Source: Pustulibacterium marinum
Lineage (GTDB): Bacteria > Bacteroidota > Bacteroidia > Flavobacteriales > Flavobacteriaceae
Assembly (NCBI RefSeq): GCF_900116665.1
Contig: NZ_FPBK01000003.1
Coordinates: 24,281-88,280 of the forward strand
Reading direction: 5' to 3'
Length of the DNA: 64,000 bases
The notes beneath the pieces are model-generated. The model ran no database searches. It was given only the letters and a program-made list of their open reading frames with translations, and was not told the origin of the DNA. Positions 33,589-42,157 of this stretch are shown here, in pieces (position 1 is the stretch's first letter; each line of letters begins with the position of its first letter). Both the position numbers and the translations under genes were made by a program.

Positions 33589-35349
33589 ATGAAAATTTTA
33601 AATATCACATCTAAAATAGCTTTAACAGCAATCTTGGCTTCGTCTGTATTTAGTTGTACAGATTTAGAAGAACAGGTGATCGATGAAGTCATCGGAGGAG
33701 AAAGTCAAAACCCGGAAAGTGCCGTAGCTGCAGCCTATGCTCAAATGGCGGAAGGTACTTTTACAGATCACGGAAATGTTTGGGGATTACAAGAATACCC
33801 AACAGATGAATGTATGCTGCCAACACGTGGTAGTGACTGGGGAGACGGTGGAAAATGGAGAGCATTGACCGAGTTGACCTGGGGAACCAACAATGCGGCA
33901 GTTTCTAGTACTTGGAACGCTTTAACCAGTGGTATTACACGTTCTTTAACTGCTATTGAAGCCTTACAAGCAAATCCTGATTTCACGAATCAAGAATTGT
34001 TTATGGCAGAAACCAGAGGTTTACTAGCCTTGTACGTTTACAACACGCTTGATTTATTTGGACAAGCTCCTTACAGAGATTTGTTTGGCGATGATAATTC
34101 ATTAGTAATTCTACAAGCGGATACCGAAATTGATAACTTGATCACAGAAGTAGAAAGTATCATTCCTCAGTTGGCTGAATTAGGAGAACAACAGACGTAC
34201 AACGGTCGTTTTACCAAACAAGCAGCGTATGCATTGTTAGCCGATATGTATTTGAACAGAGCTGTACTAAAAGACAGGTACAATGCTTCTTCTAGCTTCA
34301 ACTTTACGGAAACAGCAGTAGATGGTGACGGTACCGATATGGATAAAGTAATCTACTATACTTCTTTATTGATCAACGGAAACTTTCAGTTAGAAAGTAA
34401 TTATTTTGACAATTTTGCTCTAGATAACGGAACCAGTACCGAAATGATCTTTGCGGTAGTTCAAGAAAATGACAACATTCGTAGAAGTGATAACGACTTT
34501 GCTTATATGTCTGCCGCTCGTGGTCAAAAACAAAGTCCGGATAATCGTGGTACCAACGCTTCTTGTGTAGAAACAGAATTCTACAATACTTGGGAAGGAA
34601 ATCATGACGATCCACGTTTCCACAGATATTATCAATACGATGATGGAACTTGGTTTATGAACGACGGAACTACAGGAAGTGTACCTGTTCAAGATGCCAG
34701 ACCAGATACTGGAAAACCTGTTTTCCACTTTAACAGAGGTTTATTAGCTGGGCAACAATATGGTCCGTTATTAGATGGTCAAGGTGGTTATGTAATGGAT
34801 GGTAGCCGTATTGCAGTAAGCTTCTTATACATGGAGAAAAATGCTACAGTACCTATGGATTTCACACCGGAATTGAACTTCAACAATCCATTGGAAGCTG
34901 TATTTACACAAGATCAGATCAACCAGGGAGTGCGTAACTTCAAGTGGGAATTTGATCCTGAATACGGAAACGGAAGTAGCCAAGTAGACGTTCCTCTATA
35001 CCGTTTAGGAGGTATCTACTGTATGCGTGCCGAAGCGTATTTTAGAAAAGGTGAAACAGGAAGTGCGTTAAGCGACATAAACATGCTAAGAACCAGCAGA
35101 ACTCGTGAAGCATTATTTGACAATGCACCGGGTGTAGCTTTGGAATCTTTAAATGAAACTTCGCTATACAATGAAATAGGTTTTGAAATGTATTGGGAAG
35201 GATACCGAAGAAAGCAAATGATTCGTTTTGGAACGTATGACGAGGCATATACTGCCAAAGCAGCTACGGATCCTTATTTAAGAGTCTATGCAATTCCACA
35301 GGAAACCATTGACGTTGCAGATTACATAGCCCAAAATCAGGGTTACTAG
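33589..35349 (+). CDS. SusD/RagB-family lipoprotein
   Basis: 586-residue partner of the preceding SusC. The lipobox is S-V-F-S-C (Cys23) followed by acidic residues. Helical SusD features include E-T-R-G-L-L-A-L-Y-V-Y-N, R-L-G-G-I-Y-C-M-R-A-E-A-Y and E-I-G-F-E-M-Y-W-E-G-Y-R-R. The end (Y-A-I-P-Q-E-T-I...I-A-Q-N-Q-G-Y) matches the family. It is longer than the 496-residue SusD at 1891-3381, with insertions in the middle. The pair forms a two-gene operon closed by a strong terminator. Confidence 0.95.
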   Translation: MKILNITSKIALTAILASSVFSCTDLEEQVIDEVIGGESQNPESAVAAAYAQMAEGTFTDHGNVWGLQEYPTDECMLPTRGSDWGDGGKWRALTELTWGTNNAAVSSTWNALTSGITRSLTAIEALQANPDFTNQELFMAETRGLLALYVYNTLDLFGQAPYRDLFGDDNSLVILQADTEIDNLITEVESIIPQLAELGEQQTYNGRFTKQAAYALLADMYLNRAVLKDRYNASSSFNFTETAVDGDGTDMDKVIYYTSLLINGNFQLESNYFDNFALDNGTSTEMIFAVVQENDNIRRSDNDFAYMSAARGQKQSPDNRGTNASCVETEFYNTWEGNHDDPRFHRYYQYDDGTWFMNDGTTGSVPVQDARPDTGKPVFHFNRGLLAGQQYGPLLDGQGGYVMDGSRIAVSFLYMEKNATVPMDFTPELNFNNPLEAVFTQDQINQGVRNFKWEFDPEYGNGSSQVDVPLYRLGGIYCMRAEAYFRKGETGSALSDINMLRTSRTREALFDNAPGVALESLNETSLYNEIGFEMYWEGYRRKQMIRFGTYDEAYTAKAATDPYLRVYAIPQETIDVADYIAQNQGY

Positions 35350-35370
35350 ATTGCGTTTATATAGTTGTGA

Positions 35371-35398
35371 AAACGCCGGCAGATGCCGGCGTTTTTTT
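35371..35398 (+). terminator. Strong terminator of the second SusCD operon
   Basis: ACGCCGGC and GCCGGCGT form an 8-bp GC-rich stem over the loop AGAT, followed by seven T (35392-35398). Confidence 0.95.
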
Positions 35399-35406
35399 AT
35401 ATGCTA

Positions 35407-35940
35407 TTATTTCCATTTCCAATCAGAAAGATTCTTGAAAGGTACATTGGCTGCAGTAAAATATGCTTCAAAAGCGTCTTGATCCTTAACCGTATATTTT
35501 GGAACTACAATTCCTTGATTGGGCGCCAAATGAATGATATAATATTCCGGAATAGCCACAAAAGAATCCAATTCGGTCAATTTTACCGTTGCATTGCTAC
35601 CTTCATCAGAGGTGAAAATAGCTTCTTTGGTAACCTCTACCGTAGCAGGTTTCCCAATTTTATTGGTATAATTTTCTTTTACATAGCGCTTGTAATAACG
35701 TGTATACAACCTTTTACTGTACAAAGGATAGATTAACAACCAAAGTAATCCTATCGTTGCCATAGAAATCCCCACAGTGATGTCACCGGATGCATAGGCA
35801 TAAATTGCCATTCCCAAATACATAATAGGTAACATAAACTTTCTTCGCTGTCTTTTGCGCCTTTCTCGTTTAGATTGTGACGTTACATAAAATTGATACT
35901 GAATAAGGTCTTGTTCGTTTAACTGATATTGAAGTTTCAT
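35407..35940 (-). CDS. YcxB-like membrane protein
   Basis: 177 residues. A basic N-terminal cytoplasmic segment (K-R-E-R-R-K-R-Q-R-R-K) precedes two closely spaced hydrophobic helices (about 36-72) and a soluble beta-rich C-terminal domain with E-A-I-F-T-S-D-E-G-S-N-A-T-V-K and Y-Y-I-I-H-L-A-P-N-Q-G-I-V-V-P-K, as in YcxB-family proteins. Function of the family is unknown. It is convergent with SusD across the terminator at 35371-35398. Confidence 0.75.
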   Translation of the reverse strand: MKLQYQLNEQDLIQYQFYVTSQSKRERRKRQRRKFMLPIMYLGMAIYAYASGDITVGISMATIGLLWLLIYPLYSKRLYTRYYKRYVKENYTNKIGKPATVEVTKEAIFTSDEGSNATVKLTELDSFVAIPEYYIIHLAPNQGIVVPKYTVKDQDAFEAYFTAANVPFKNLSDWKWK

Positions 35941-36037
35941 TAAGTATTGTTTAGGTTTCCCGAAGATACAATTTATCAGTAATGAAAAAAATTACTGGGT
36001 AAACCAAGTCTATTCTTTATTGAATAACAAGAAAAGA

Positions 36038-36862
36038 TTAGTCGGTTTTTCGCTGAAACAAATTCAATTCTTTTACGGTTTCTAATCCTTCCCATTGAAA
36101 AGAACGTTGTATGATTACTGTTTTGGTCCAATTCAGGGAATCGTCTTCAAAAGTTATTCTTTCAAGTTTGTAACCAATAGCATTTGCTTCTCCCTCTTCA
36201 TCTGTTGGAAAAATCAACTGTTCTTGAAATGAAAAAATACCTGCATCTGCTATTTGAGAAACATTTGCTAATAGCGTTAGAGCTTCTTGATTCCATATCA
36301 GATAGGTAAACCCTCCTTCTATACCACAAGCTTCCGATATGTAATCTATTTTGACGATATTATCAATTCCCTTTAGATGTTTTCCTGAATTAATTTCTAC
36401 ATCAAAATCGGAATTCCACAAATCAAAAATGGCTTCTTCATAGGTACTATTGTCTTGAGTTGTTCGCACTTTCAATTGTTCTTTGTCATTATCGCTTCTT
36501 GATACCTGAAAAAGAAAGTCAGTAAATGTTTTGCTGGAGCTCACTCTATCTAAAGCAATCAACGCTCCCAAAATATAACCTTCTTTACCATCTACCTCTA
36601 CTCGATACCATGGCGATAAAACACCATCAAACTCCATAGCGTTTTCCGACTTTAAAATTATTTTGATCATCGTATTGATGGGTAAAATAGCCAGTACTTC
36701 ACTATCCGTAGAAGCATTTTCTCTTAATTTCACTTGGTCTGCAAACAAATATTGATAGCTACCGGAATCAAAATCATGGTTATAAAGCGGACGTATTTCT
36801 GAATCTTGTGCAATCATTTGTAATTGCATCAACAAGGTTATCAACCAAATAATTTTTCGCAT
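36038..36862 (-). CDS. Exported protein with bacterial SH3 domain
   Basis: 274 residues with a signal peptide (M-R-K-I-I-W-L-I-T-L-L-M-Q-L-Q-M-I-A-Q). Residues about 40-105 form an SH3b domain: V-K-L-R-E-N-A-S-T-D-S-E-V-L-A-I-L-P, then W-Y-R-V-E-V-D-G-K-E-G-Y-I-L-G. The remaining 165 residues are beta-rich with two Cys-poor repeats and no catalytic motif. It follows the lipoprotein gene at 36866 by three bases on the same strand, so the two are co-transcribed. Peptidoglycan or wall-fragment binding is possible for SH3b but not shown. Confidence 0.75.
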   Translation of the reverse strand: MRKIIWLITLLMQLQMIAQDSEIRPLYNHDFDSGSYQYLFADQVKLRENASTDSEVLAILPINTMIKIILKSENAMEFDGVLSPWYRVEVDGKEGYILGALIALDRVSSSKTFTDFLFQVSRSDNDKEQLKVRTTQDNSTYEEAIFDLWNSDFDVEINSGKHLKGIDNIVKIDYISEACGIEGGFTYLIWNQEALTLLANVSQIADAGIFSFQEQLIFPTDEEGEANAIGYKLERITFEDDSLNWTKTVIIQRSFQWEGLETVKELNLFQRKTD

Positions 36863-36865
36863 GAA

Positions 36866-37351
36866 TTAGTGTTTATAAAGGGTAATAATTAGTTTTTCAT
36901 CATCGTACATAGCTTCGGAACGTGTGTATTTTTTTAAGAACTTCTTTAGCTTCTTTTCTGATTTAAAATCTTCCTGATCTTTCCCCAATTTTATTTGAAA
37001 CGGACTGGTTATTTCGTACATTTTTAAAGAATCTGCCCAAATTTTCAGCATGTAAAAACCATACCGTTGCTTTTCATTATCGGGTTCTATGGTAAAAATC
37101 AATTGGTCATTAATGGTATTGGTGTGGGCCTTGAATCCTTCTTTCAAACTATCGTTTACCAACATGGAAAGTTGGTATGTTTCCTTATCAAATGCTTTGA
37201 TATGTACAATTTCAGATGTACTCTGAGCATTGTGCCAAGTACCCAAAAGCATTGGCAAAACTGGCTCTTTGCCAGACAAGGAATATTGAGACGATAACGT
37301 GCAAGCCACCATTAGTACCGCTAAAGCTAAAAGAAATCCGATTTTTTTCAT
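36866..37351 (-). CDS. Lipoprotein, function unknown
   Basis: 161 residues with a clear lipobox M-V-A-C (Cys17). The mature part looks like a small beta-sandwich or lipocalin-like fold: L-L-G-T-W-H-N-A near the start, and Y-G-F-Y-M-L-K-I-W-A-D-S-L near the middle; it ends with a basic helix E-K-K-L-K-K-F-L-K-K-Y. It lies between an exported protein (37376-38053) and the SH3b protein with short gaps. Confidence 0.65.
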   Translation of the reverse strand: MKKIGFLLALAVLMVACTLSSQYSLSGKEPVLPMLLGTWHNAQSTSEIVHIKAFDKETYQLSMLVNDSLKEGFKAHTNTINDQLIFTIEPDNEKQRYGFYMLKIWADSLKMYEITSPFQIKLGKDQEDFKSEKKLKKFLKKYTRSEAMYDDEKLIITLYKH

Positions 37352-37375
37352 ACGATTGCAATCATTAAATTATGA

Positions 37376-38053
37376 CTATTTTTCTATAATAATTTTCATT
37401 ACCGCAGGTTCAAAAAGAGCATCGGGTATGGTCTTAGGCTCAATAGCTGTTACTTTTTGAGATGCTTCCATAAATCCCGGAATGGTTACGTGATTTTCAA
37501 GGCTTAATGCTCCGGATGCTGCTACGTATTTATTCCAAAAACCATCGGTATCTTGTTTATAAAACTCAGGATTTAATCGGTAATCCGGATGAAAATAATA
37601 GGTTCCCTTGTACTCCAATAATCCATTGGTCGCATCCTCTATTTGATAATGAATAGTGATCGATTCACACTCTTTACCTAAAATCTCTTTCTTTGGGTCT
37701 TTGTTTCGGGTAAATTCTAAAAGCGTATGCGCTTCGGTCCCTAATTTTTCTTTGTATATGGTATCGCTTTTTTGAAACTCTGTGTATTTATAACCTTCAT
37801 CCAAACGAACCGTTACTTTTCGCCATCCTTTTTTACCTTTTGCGTTATTAATCATACTATACCTGTCTTCTTTGACCAAAGCTGTGATACGCGTGCCCAC
37901 TTCTCGTTCTAAAACTTCTTCTGAAAGATCAGGATGTAAAGGACTATAGCTTACACTATATTTCACCACTCCTTCAAAATAATCTTGTGCTTGCAATGGT
38001 GCTATGGCCAGCATGCTCATGCATATACAAATCTTTACGAACAACTTCTTCAT
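37376..38053 (-). CDS. Exported hypothetical protein (DUF4412-like)
   Basis: 225 residues with signal peptide ending L-Q-A-Q. The pattern F-E-G-V-V-K-Y-S-V-S-Y, L-G-K-E-C-E-S-I-T-I-H-Y and a final P-A-V-M-K-I-I-I-E is like exported GLPGLI/DUF4412-type proteins of Bacteroidota. It starts three bases after the stop of the membrane protein at 38057-38569. Role unknown. Confidence 0.65.
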   Translation of the reverse strand: MKKLFVKICICMSMLAIAPLQAQDYFEGVVKYSVSYSPLHPDLSEEVLEREVGTRITALVKEDRYSMINNAKGKKGWRKVTVRLDEGYKYTEFQKSDTIYKEKLGTEAHTLLEFTRNKDPKKEILGKECESITIHYQIEDATNGLLEYKGTYYFHPDYRLNPEFYKQDTDGFWNKYVAASGALSLENHVTIPGFMEASQKVTAIEPKTIPDALFEPAVMKIIIEK

Positions 38054-38056
38054 ACC

Positions 38057-38569
38057 TCAACTTTTAAAAGATTTTTGTTTTAAATTTTCCAGATAGAATA
38101 TGGCTACTGTCACCAGCATTAATGCCACGGAAAGCATACGGTATTCCATTACTAATACACGGTCTATCACCAAAGGTGTTAAAATACAGAATGTAACAAC
38201 CCAAAGGAGTTTTAAAACATCCAATACTCTTTTGTAAGGTTTTTGATAAAAATGCAAAACATATAATATTCCTATGATAAAAAAACTAAGTCCCATTACA
38301 TAAGAGGAAAAATTCCAATGCATTACTTTTAATAATGTACTAATGATGAAGAGTGATACACAAGCTTTGAGCAATTTAAAATTACGCGTTTTTTTAAAGC
38401 TTCCATTTTGAATCAATAATGCTGCACCACCAAATTCAATCATGGGAAGTCCCAACCGTTCTATACTCAAGATTGAAATGCTTTCACCGGTATAAAACTT
38501 ATAGAAAGCGTACAAACTCAGTAGCATTCCTAAAACAATGATTCCTAAATAGTAGCCGTTCTTTACCAT
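38057..38569 (-). CDS. Five-helix small membrane protein
   Basis: 170 residues with about five hydrophobic segments (5-22, 40-55, 65-82, 88-106, 115-135, possibly a sixth at 140-158) and basic loops. It resembles GldL-like or DUF-type membrane proteins in the F-Y-K-F-Y and M-H-W-N-F-S stretch only by composition. It is part of the minus-strand cluster of small membrane proteins and overlaps no neighbour. Confidence 0.6.
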   Translation of the reverse strand: MVKNGYYLGIIVLGMLLSLYAFYKFYTGESISILSIERLGLPMIEFGGAALLIQNGSFKKTRNFKLLKACVSLFIISTLLKVMHWNFSSYVMGLSFFIIGILYVLHFYQKPYKRVLDVLKLLWVVTFCILTPLVIDRVLVMEYRMLSVALMLVTVAIFYLENLKQKSFKS

Positions 38570-38644
38570 AACTGTTCAAAAAATATGTAATATTCTATAA
38601 AACTAATAAAAGTGAAGGTATGCCTAACATTTTATAATAAAAAC

Positions 38645-39466
38645 TTATTCTAACTCTAGTTTATCCAATGTTGGCTGTGGTTTAATCCACAAGGTTTTTC
38701 TATTGATCGCCAATTTTTCGCCGCGGCTTAACTTACTTATAACGGTGTAGGCAATGGCCAAAGCTACGGTGATATATCTGAACAAATTGCCATAGCTATT
38801 ACCTAAGGCGTTTTCAGAAACATCAAACAACATCCAGGAGAAGTTCATGAAAAAATGCATAAAGATGGCCACATATAAATTGTAGTTCCACTCCACATAG
38901 AGCCATGCAAAAAGTATAGCTCCCATAAACGTAGTGATAAAAATACCGAACAATACAGAAGGATCATGACTTTGCCACAAATGTCCGGATGCAAAAATAA
39001 TGGCTCCCAATATCACAGAAGGAATAAACCCAAACCGTGTAAACCTAAATAGCTGCCCAAAAAGAAATCCTCTAAAATAGAGTTCTTCAAAGAAAGCAGC
39101 TGCCACGGCTCCTATTAAAAATTCATTAAGCGTAAGTGTTGCATTGATCTCAAAAAAGAAAGCAAACCCAACAAACATAGGAGTTGTAAAAAATAATGCA
39201 ATGAAAACTCCTCTTACAAAATCTTTGTGCATTCCTAAAGACTCCCAGATACTTTTGAGTTCGTTGATACCAACAGCGCCCACAAAAACAGGAATTCCAA
39301 CAAAAATATATGCTAAAATATGACTCACACCCCTTTGGTGAATCAGTTGATCAAATGTATCTCTAACTCTTGCAAACTGAAAATCCATCAGCAAGTAAAA
39401 GCATAAAAAACAAATGCCTGTTACTATGAGAACTTTTATGGTCTTACTCATAAGCGTACAATTCAA
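38645..39466 (-). CDS. CPBP-family intramembrane protease (Abi/CAAX-like)
   Basis: Multi-helix protein with the CPBP motifs: E-E-L-Y-F-R-G-F-L-F-G (first motif, two Glu and Arg), S-G-H in F-A-S-G-H-L-W (second motif His), and H-F-F-M-N in the third. These residues form the glutamate/histidine site of intramembrane type II CAAX prenyl proteases and their relatives. 273 residues; a start at 39451 (M-S-K-T-I-K) is equally possible. Family members process or mature peptides, and some support self-immunity, but no bacteriocin gene is seen nearby. Confidence 0.88.
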   Translation of the reverse strand: MNCTLMSKTIKVLIVTGICFLCFYLLMDFQFARVRDTFDQLIHQRGVSHILAYIFVGIPVFVGAVGINELKSIWESLGMHKDFVRGVFIALFFTTPMFVGFAFFFEINATLTLNEFLIGAVAAAFFEELYFRGFLFGQLFRFTRFGFIPSVILGAIIFASGHLWQSHDPSVLFGIFITTFMGAILFAWLYVEWNYNLYVAIFMHFFMNFSWMLFDVSENALGNSYGNLFRYITVALAIAYTVISKLSRGEKLAINRKTLWIKPQPTLDKLELE

Positions 39467-39622
39467 AAAAATAATATTCCCCTCTTCTTAACTAAAGATA
39501 CTATTTTTTTGAAAATGAATGCTATATGTATTTTAGAATGGAGCTATTTTAAATAAGTCTTATAAAAAGTTGATCCATTAATGGTGAAATTGGAACTCAT
39601 TTACATTTTTATCTCTGCTCGC

Positions 39623-40015
39623 TTAACTCAAGTACGTTAATAAAATAAATAACAACAGTCCACCAACTCTAATAGCCGTAACCCACATATAATTCTTTAC
39701 AAAAAAATTGGGAAAAGCATGGTGCTTTAATTTGGAGATACTTCTATACGTTGAAAAAAGCATGAATACTACAGCAAGCGTAAAATACACAATCCAAACC
39801 AAGCTTGAAGCTACCAACTGATATTCCAAATTCAACATGATCAAAACAATACTTACGATTAAAAAACCATAAACCCAATAGGTAGCTGATCCTCTTGCAA
39901 ACAATTCCACTAAAAGCGCCTTTTGGTCTGCTTCTAAAAGTAATAGTTTACTATTGTACAACTTTCTTGATAGCAACATGGCTCCAAAAATTGCTAAAAA
40001 TGGTAATAATTCCAT
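39623..40015 (-). CDS. Small membrane protein
   Basis: 130 residues with four hydrophobic segments (about 2-16, 48-64, 70-92, 110-128) and a basic S-K-L-K-H-H-A-F-P loop. No family recognised. It follows the tautomerase gene by 36 bp on the same strand. Confidence 0.55.
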   Translation of the reverse strand: MELLPFLAIFGAMLLSRKLYNSKLLLLEADQKALLVELFARGSATYWVYGFLIVSIVLIMLNLEYQLVASSLVWIVYFTLAVVFMLFSTYRSISKLKHHAFPNFFVKNYMWVTAIRVGGLLLFILLTYLS

Positions 40016-40051
40016 GATCTTGAATTTTTATAGTTGTGAAAAAAATATGCT

Positions 40052-40276
40052 TTATAATTTATATCCGGGCTTTTTGGTTAAGCTGGCTAATACAGGTTTT
40101 ATTTCTGCATCATACTTGGCCTTCCAATCCTCTGGTTGTACGTCTTCAAAACCAACCGAAATAGAGCCTTCACTATTTCCCATAATCTCCATAACATTTT
40201 TTACAATAGCGTCTGTCAAGGCTTGCTTTTGAGCATCTGATTTCCCTGCGTATAAACTAACTTTTATATGTGGCAT
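40052..40276 (-). CDS. 4-oxalocrotonate tautomerase-like protein
   Basis: 74-residue tautomerase. Beginning at 40276 gives M-P-H-I-K-V, which after Met removal exposes the catalytic Pro1; longer in-frame starts would block it. K-Q-A-L-T-D-A-I-V-K-N-V matches the first helix, and S-I-S-V-G-F-E-D-V-Q-P-E-D-W fits the central strand with W near 50. The start lies 20 bp inside the end of the upstream membrane-protein gene, so translation is probably coupled. Likely a small enol-keto tautomerase; substrate unknown. Confidence 0.85.
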   Translation of the reverse strand: MPHIKVSLYAGKSDAQKQALTDAIVKNVMEIMGNSEGSISVGFEDVQPEDWKAKYDAEIKPVLASLTKKPGYKL

Positions 40277-40658
40277 ATTCTTGAAACATTTTATAAATAC
40301 GTGGTGCAAAATAAATAACTCCTATCAAAAAAGGAAGCGATGATCCTAAAGTAAATAAAAATACTTCGGTAATACACATCAAGGTGATAACACAACCCAA
40401 TCCACTTAAGAAACCCATCAATACAAATATTTGTTTACGTTGTTTTGCAACAAGCGCTACTAAAAAAGCACTCATACCGACTAAAAACAATAAAACCGGT
40501 ATAAACCAAATGCTATCAGGAAGATGTTTTTCAAGAATTGCTATTACAGGAATGATACCAATAGGCGCTACTCCATGTCCACCTGCAACACTGCAAATAA
40601 GCAATGTAAACATCATACCTATAATTTCGCTTTTTCTAAAAATGGATTTCATTATCAT
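40257..40658 (-). CDS. Small membrane protein overlapping the tautomerase gene
   Basis: 133 residues, four hydrophobic segments (about 11-30, 45-68, 74-92, 98-120) and a His-Gly in A-G-G-H-G-V. Its 3' end overlaps the tautomerase start by 20 bp. Start at M1 or M3 cannot be separated from the sequence. No family recognised. It lies 12 bp after the zinc-ribbon gene. Confidence 0.6.
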   Translation of the reverse strand: MIMKSIFRKSEIIGMMFTLLICSVAGGHGVAPIGIIPVIAILEKHLPDSIWFIPVLLFLVGMSAFLVALVAKQRKQIFVLMGFLSGLGCVITLMCITEVFLFTLGSSLPFLIGVIYFAPRIYKMFQEYATYKS

Positions 40659-40670
40659 TTCAGTGTAAGA

Positions 40671-41276
40671 TCAATCTCTGTTTACACTATAAATATCTCC
40701 GGCTTCATACATATTGGCCAACTCTTCTTTTCCAAAAACATATTCTTCTGTTCCGTAGTTTTTCTTGATATCAATCTCATCAATTCCAGACATTCTATTG
40801 GTGGCATAATCATTAAAAACTACATAAACACTATCATTAAAAACATTCACTACTTTCATGGTACTGTAAGACGATGGATTGTCCTTGTACTCGTAAACAT
40901 CGCCAATGATGGGAGTTTCTAAATATTCTTTATCCAACGCAGATGATCTTTTTGAACTAATGATTCCTACAATGATCAACACTACCAAAATTCCTAAGCC
41001 GGCAAATTGCCATTTAGGAGAAACACTTGCTTCTTTAATCTGCTTCATTTCTTTTTGCATGACCATCGGCATCTTTTGAAATCCCAACGTCTGCTTGCAA
41101 TGATCACATTCTGAATAGGCTATTTTTTTATAAGGAAACATAGGAATCCAAAAGATATGAGCATATTTGCTAAATATATGAAATGTAATGCTTCCTTGTG
41201 TATCGCAATGAGGACAAATGGCAGTTTTTGATGTTCTTGTTGCCAACTTGGTACTGTTATGACCGTAAAAAATCAT
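40671..41276 (-). CDS. Zinc-ribbon membrane protein
   Basis: 201 residues. An N-terminal zinc ribbon has C-P-H-C (about 22-25) and C-D-H-C (about 58-61), with F-W-I-P-M-F-P-Y-K between them, a known zinc-ribbon-plus-membrane layout. One membrane helix follows (about 95-112), then a soluble domain with a D-V-Y-E-Y-K motif used twice (V-Y-E-Y and V-Y-V-V-F-N-D-Y) and A-G-D-I-Y-S-V. Role unknown. Confidence 0.72.
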   Translation of the reverse strand: MIFYGHNSTKLATRTSKTAICPHCDTQGSITFHIFSKYAHIFWIPMFPYKKIAYSECDHCKQTLGFQKMPMVMQKEMKQIKEASVSPKWQFAGLGILVVLIIVGIISSKRSSALDKEYLETPIIGDVYEYKDNPSSYSTMKVVNVFNDSVYVVFNDYATNRMSGIDEIDIKKNYGTEEYVFGKEELANMYEAGDIYSVNRD

Positions 41277-41399
41277 AGGTAAAAGTTTAGGTTGTTATCG
41301 TATCAAATATACACAACCTTTTTATTGTAAAAACAGATCTTACCCAAAATCTATAATAGATAAAAAAATGAACTCTAGATGTAAGCTTTTTCTAAGACT

Positions 41400-41654
41400 T
41401 TATGAATAGTATTGAAAATATAGACCAAGTAAGTTTACCAAACTAATGAATACAACGATACTAACAAAAAAGTGCCCAACACCATAAAAAAAGACTGAAA
41501 GCTTCCCCTTTACTTTAATCTTAGCAAACAATCCAAACCGCTTACAAAAAAAGTGTAATACCGCAACTACCAATGCAATGCAAGCTAGCAGGATAAGAAA
41601 CAGTCTAAATATGGAGGAGTTACTTGGTGCATGTAAAAAAATCATATCATACAT
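41400..41654 (-). CDS. Small membrane protein, coupled to the upstream gene
   Basis: 84 residues from the ATG at 41654 (M-Y-D-M-I-F-L-H). The start codon shares a base with the stop of the 41654-41941 gene in the form TAATG, which indicates translational coupling. Two hydrophobic helices (about 14-34, 54-76) with a basic loop between. A longer in-frame start at 41702 would overlap the upstream gene by 49 bp and is less likely. Confidence 0.65.
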   Translation of the reverse strand: MYDMIFLHAPSNSSIFRLFLILLACIALVVAVLHFFCKRFGLFAKIKVKGKLSVFFYGVGHFFVSIVVFISLVNLLGLYFQYYS

Positions 41655-41941
41655 TAAAAAATATATCCTTCTGCCAAAGCACCCACTGCTCCCGTTACCC
41701 AAAGCATTAAAATAGCTAAAATGACACGTAAAAGTAACGGAATTCTAATATGGTAATGCTGATAAATTCTATCGGTAATTGGAGGTAAATAGATGGCCGA
41801 TATGAGTACAAAAGAAAGTCCCAAACCAGGATCGTTACCAAAAAATAGATTCAAAAAACCATTGAGCAATACCAATGTACCAAATGTCCATAACAACATA
41901 CGTCGTATTTTAATGCCAAATGGAGTATGTACTGCGGTCAT
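41654..41941 (-). CDS. Small membrane protein
   Basis: 95 residues with three hydrophobic segments (about 13-30, 34-52, 70-92). Starts M-T-A-V-H-T-P-F-G-I-K-I-R-R. It is coupled to the following gene by a TAATG stop/start overlap. The pair may form a two-subunit membrane complex (inference). No family recognised. Confidence 0.65.
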   Translation of the reverse strand: MTAVHTPFGIKIRRMLLWTFGTLVLLNGFLNLFFGNDPGLGLSFVLISAIYLPPITDRIYQHYHIRIPLLLRVILAILMLWVTGAVGALAEGYIF

Positions 41942-42122
41942 GGTTGCTCAACTTTTAAACACTAGTAAAAGTACAAAAATTGTATCATTCACTTTATTAG
42001 AAAATAATTCATTTTACGATGTTCAAGAAAAATTAGGTATACGCTCCGCAACCTTTTTGAATAAGCTGCATCTATCCTATAAACATACATGTAATTTTTC
42101 CACTAAAACACACATGTGACAG

Positions 42123-42157
42123 ACACAGCCTTTGAAGTGAGGGCTGTGTTTTTTTTA
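42123..42157. terminator. Stem-loop with T-run between convergent regions
   Basis: ACACAGCC (42123-42130) pairs with GGCTGTGT (42142-42149), followed by eight T on the plus strand. The minus-strand CAP gene ends inside this T-run; for it the hairpin follows the stop but lacks a good U-tract. A bidirectional role is possible. Confidence 0.6.

Noticed and set aside
41793..42119. 108-residue plus-strand frame before the hairpin at 42123-42157
   Set aside because: The first half is antisense to a membrane protein gene and the rest is unsupported, although the plus-strand terminator-like T-run made me look twice.
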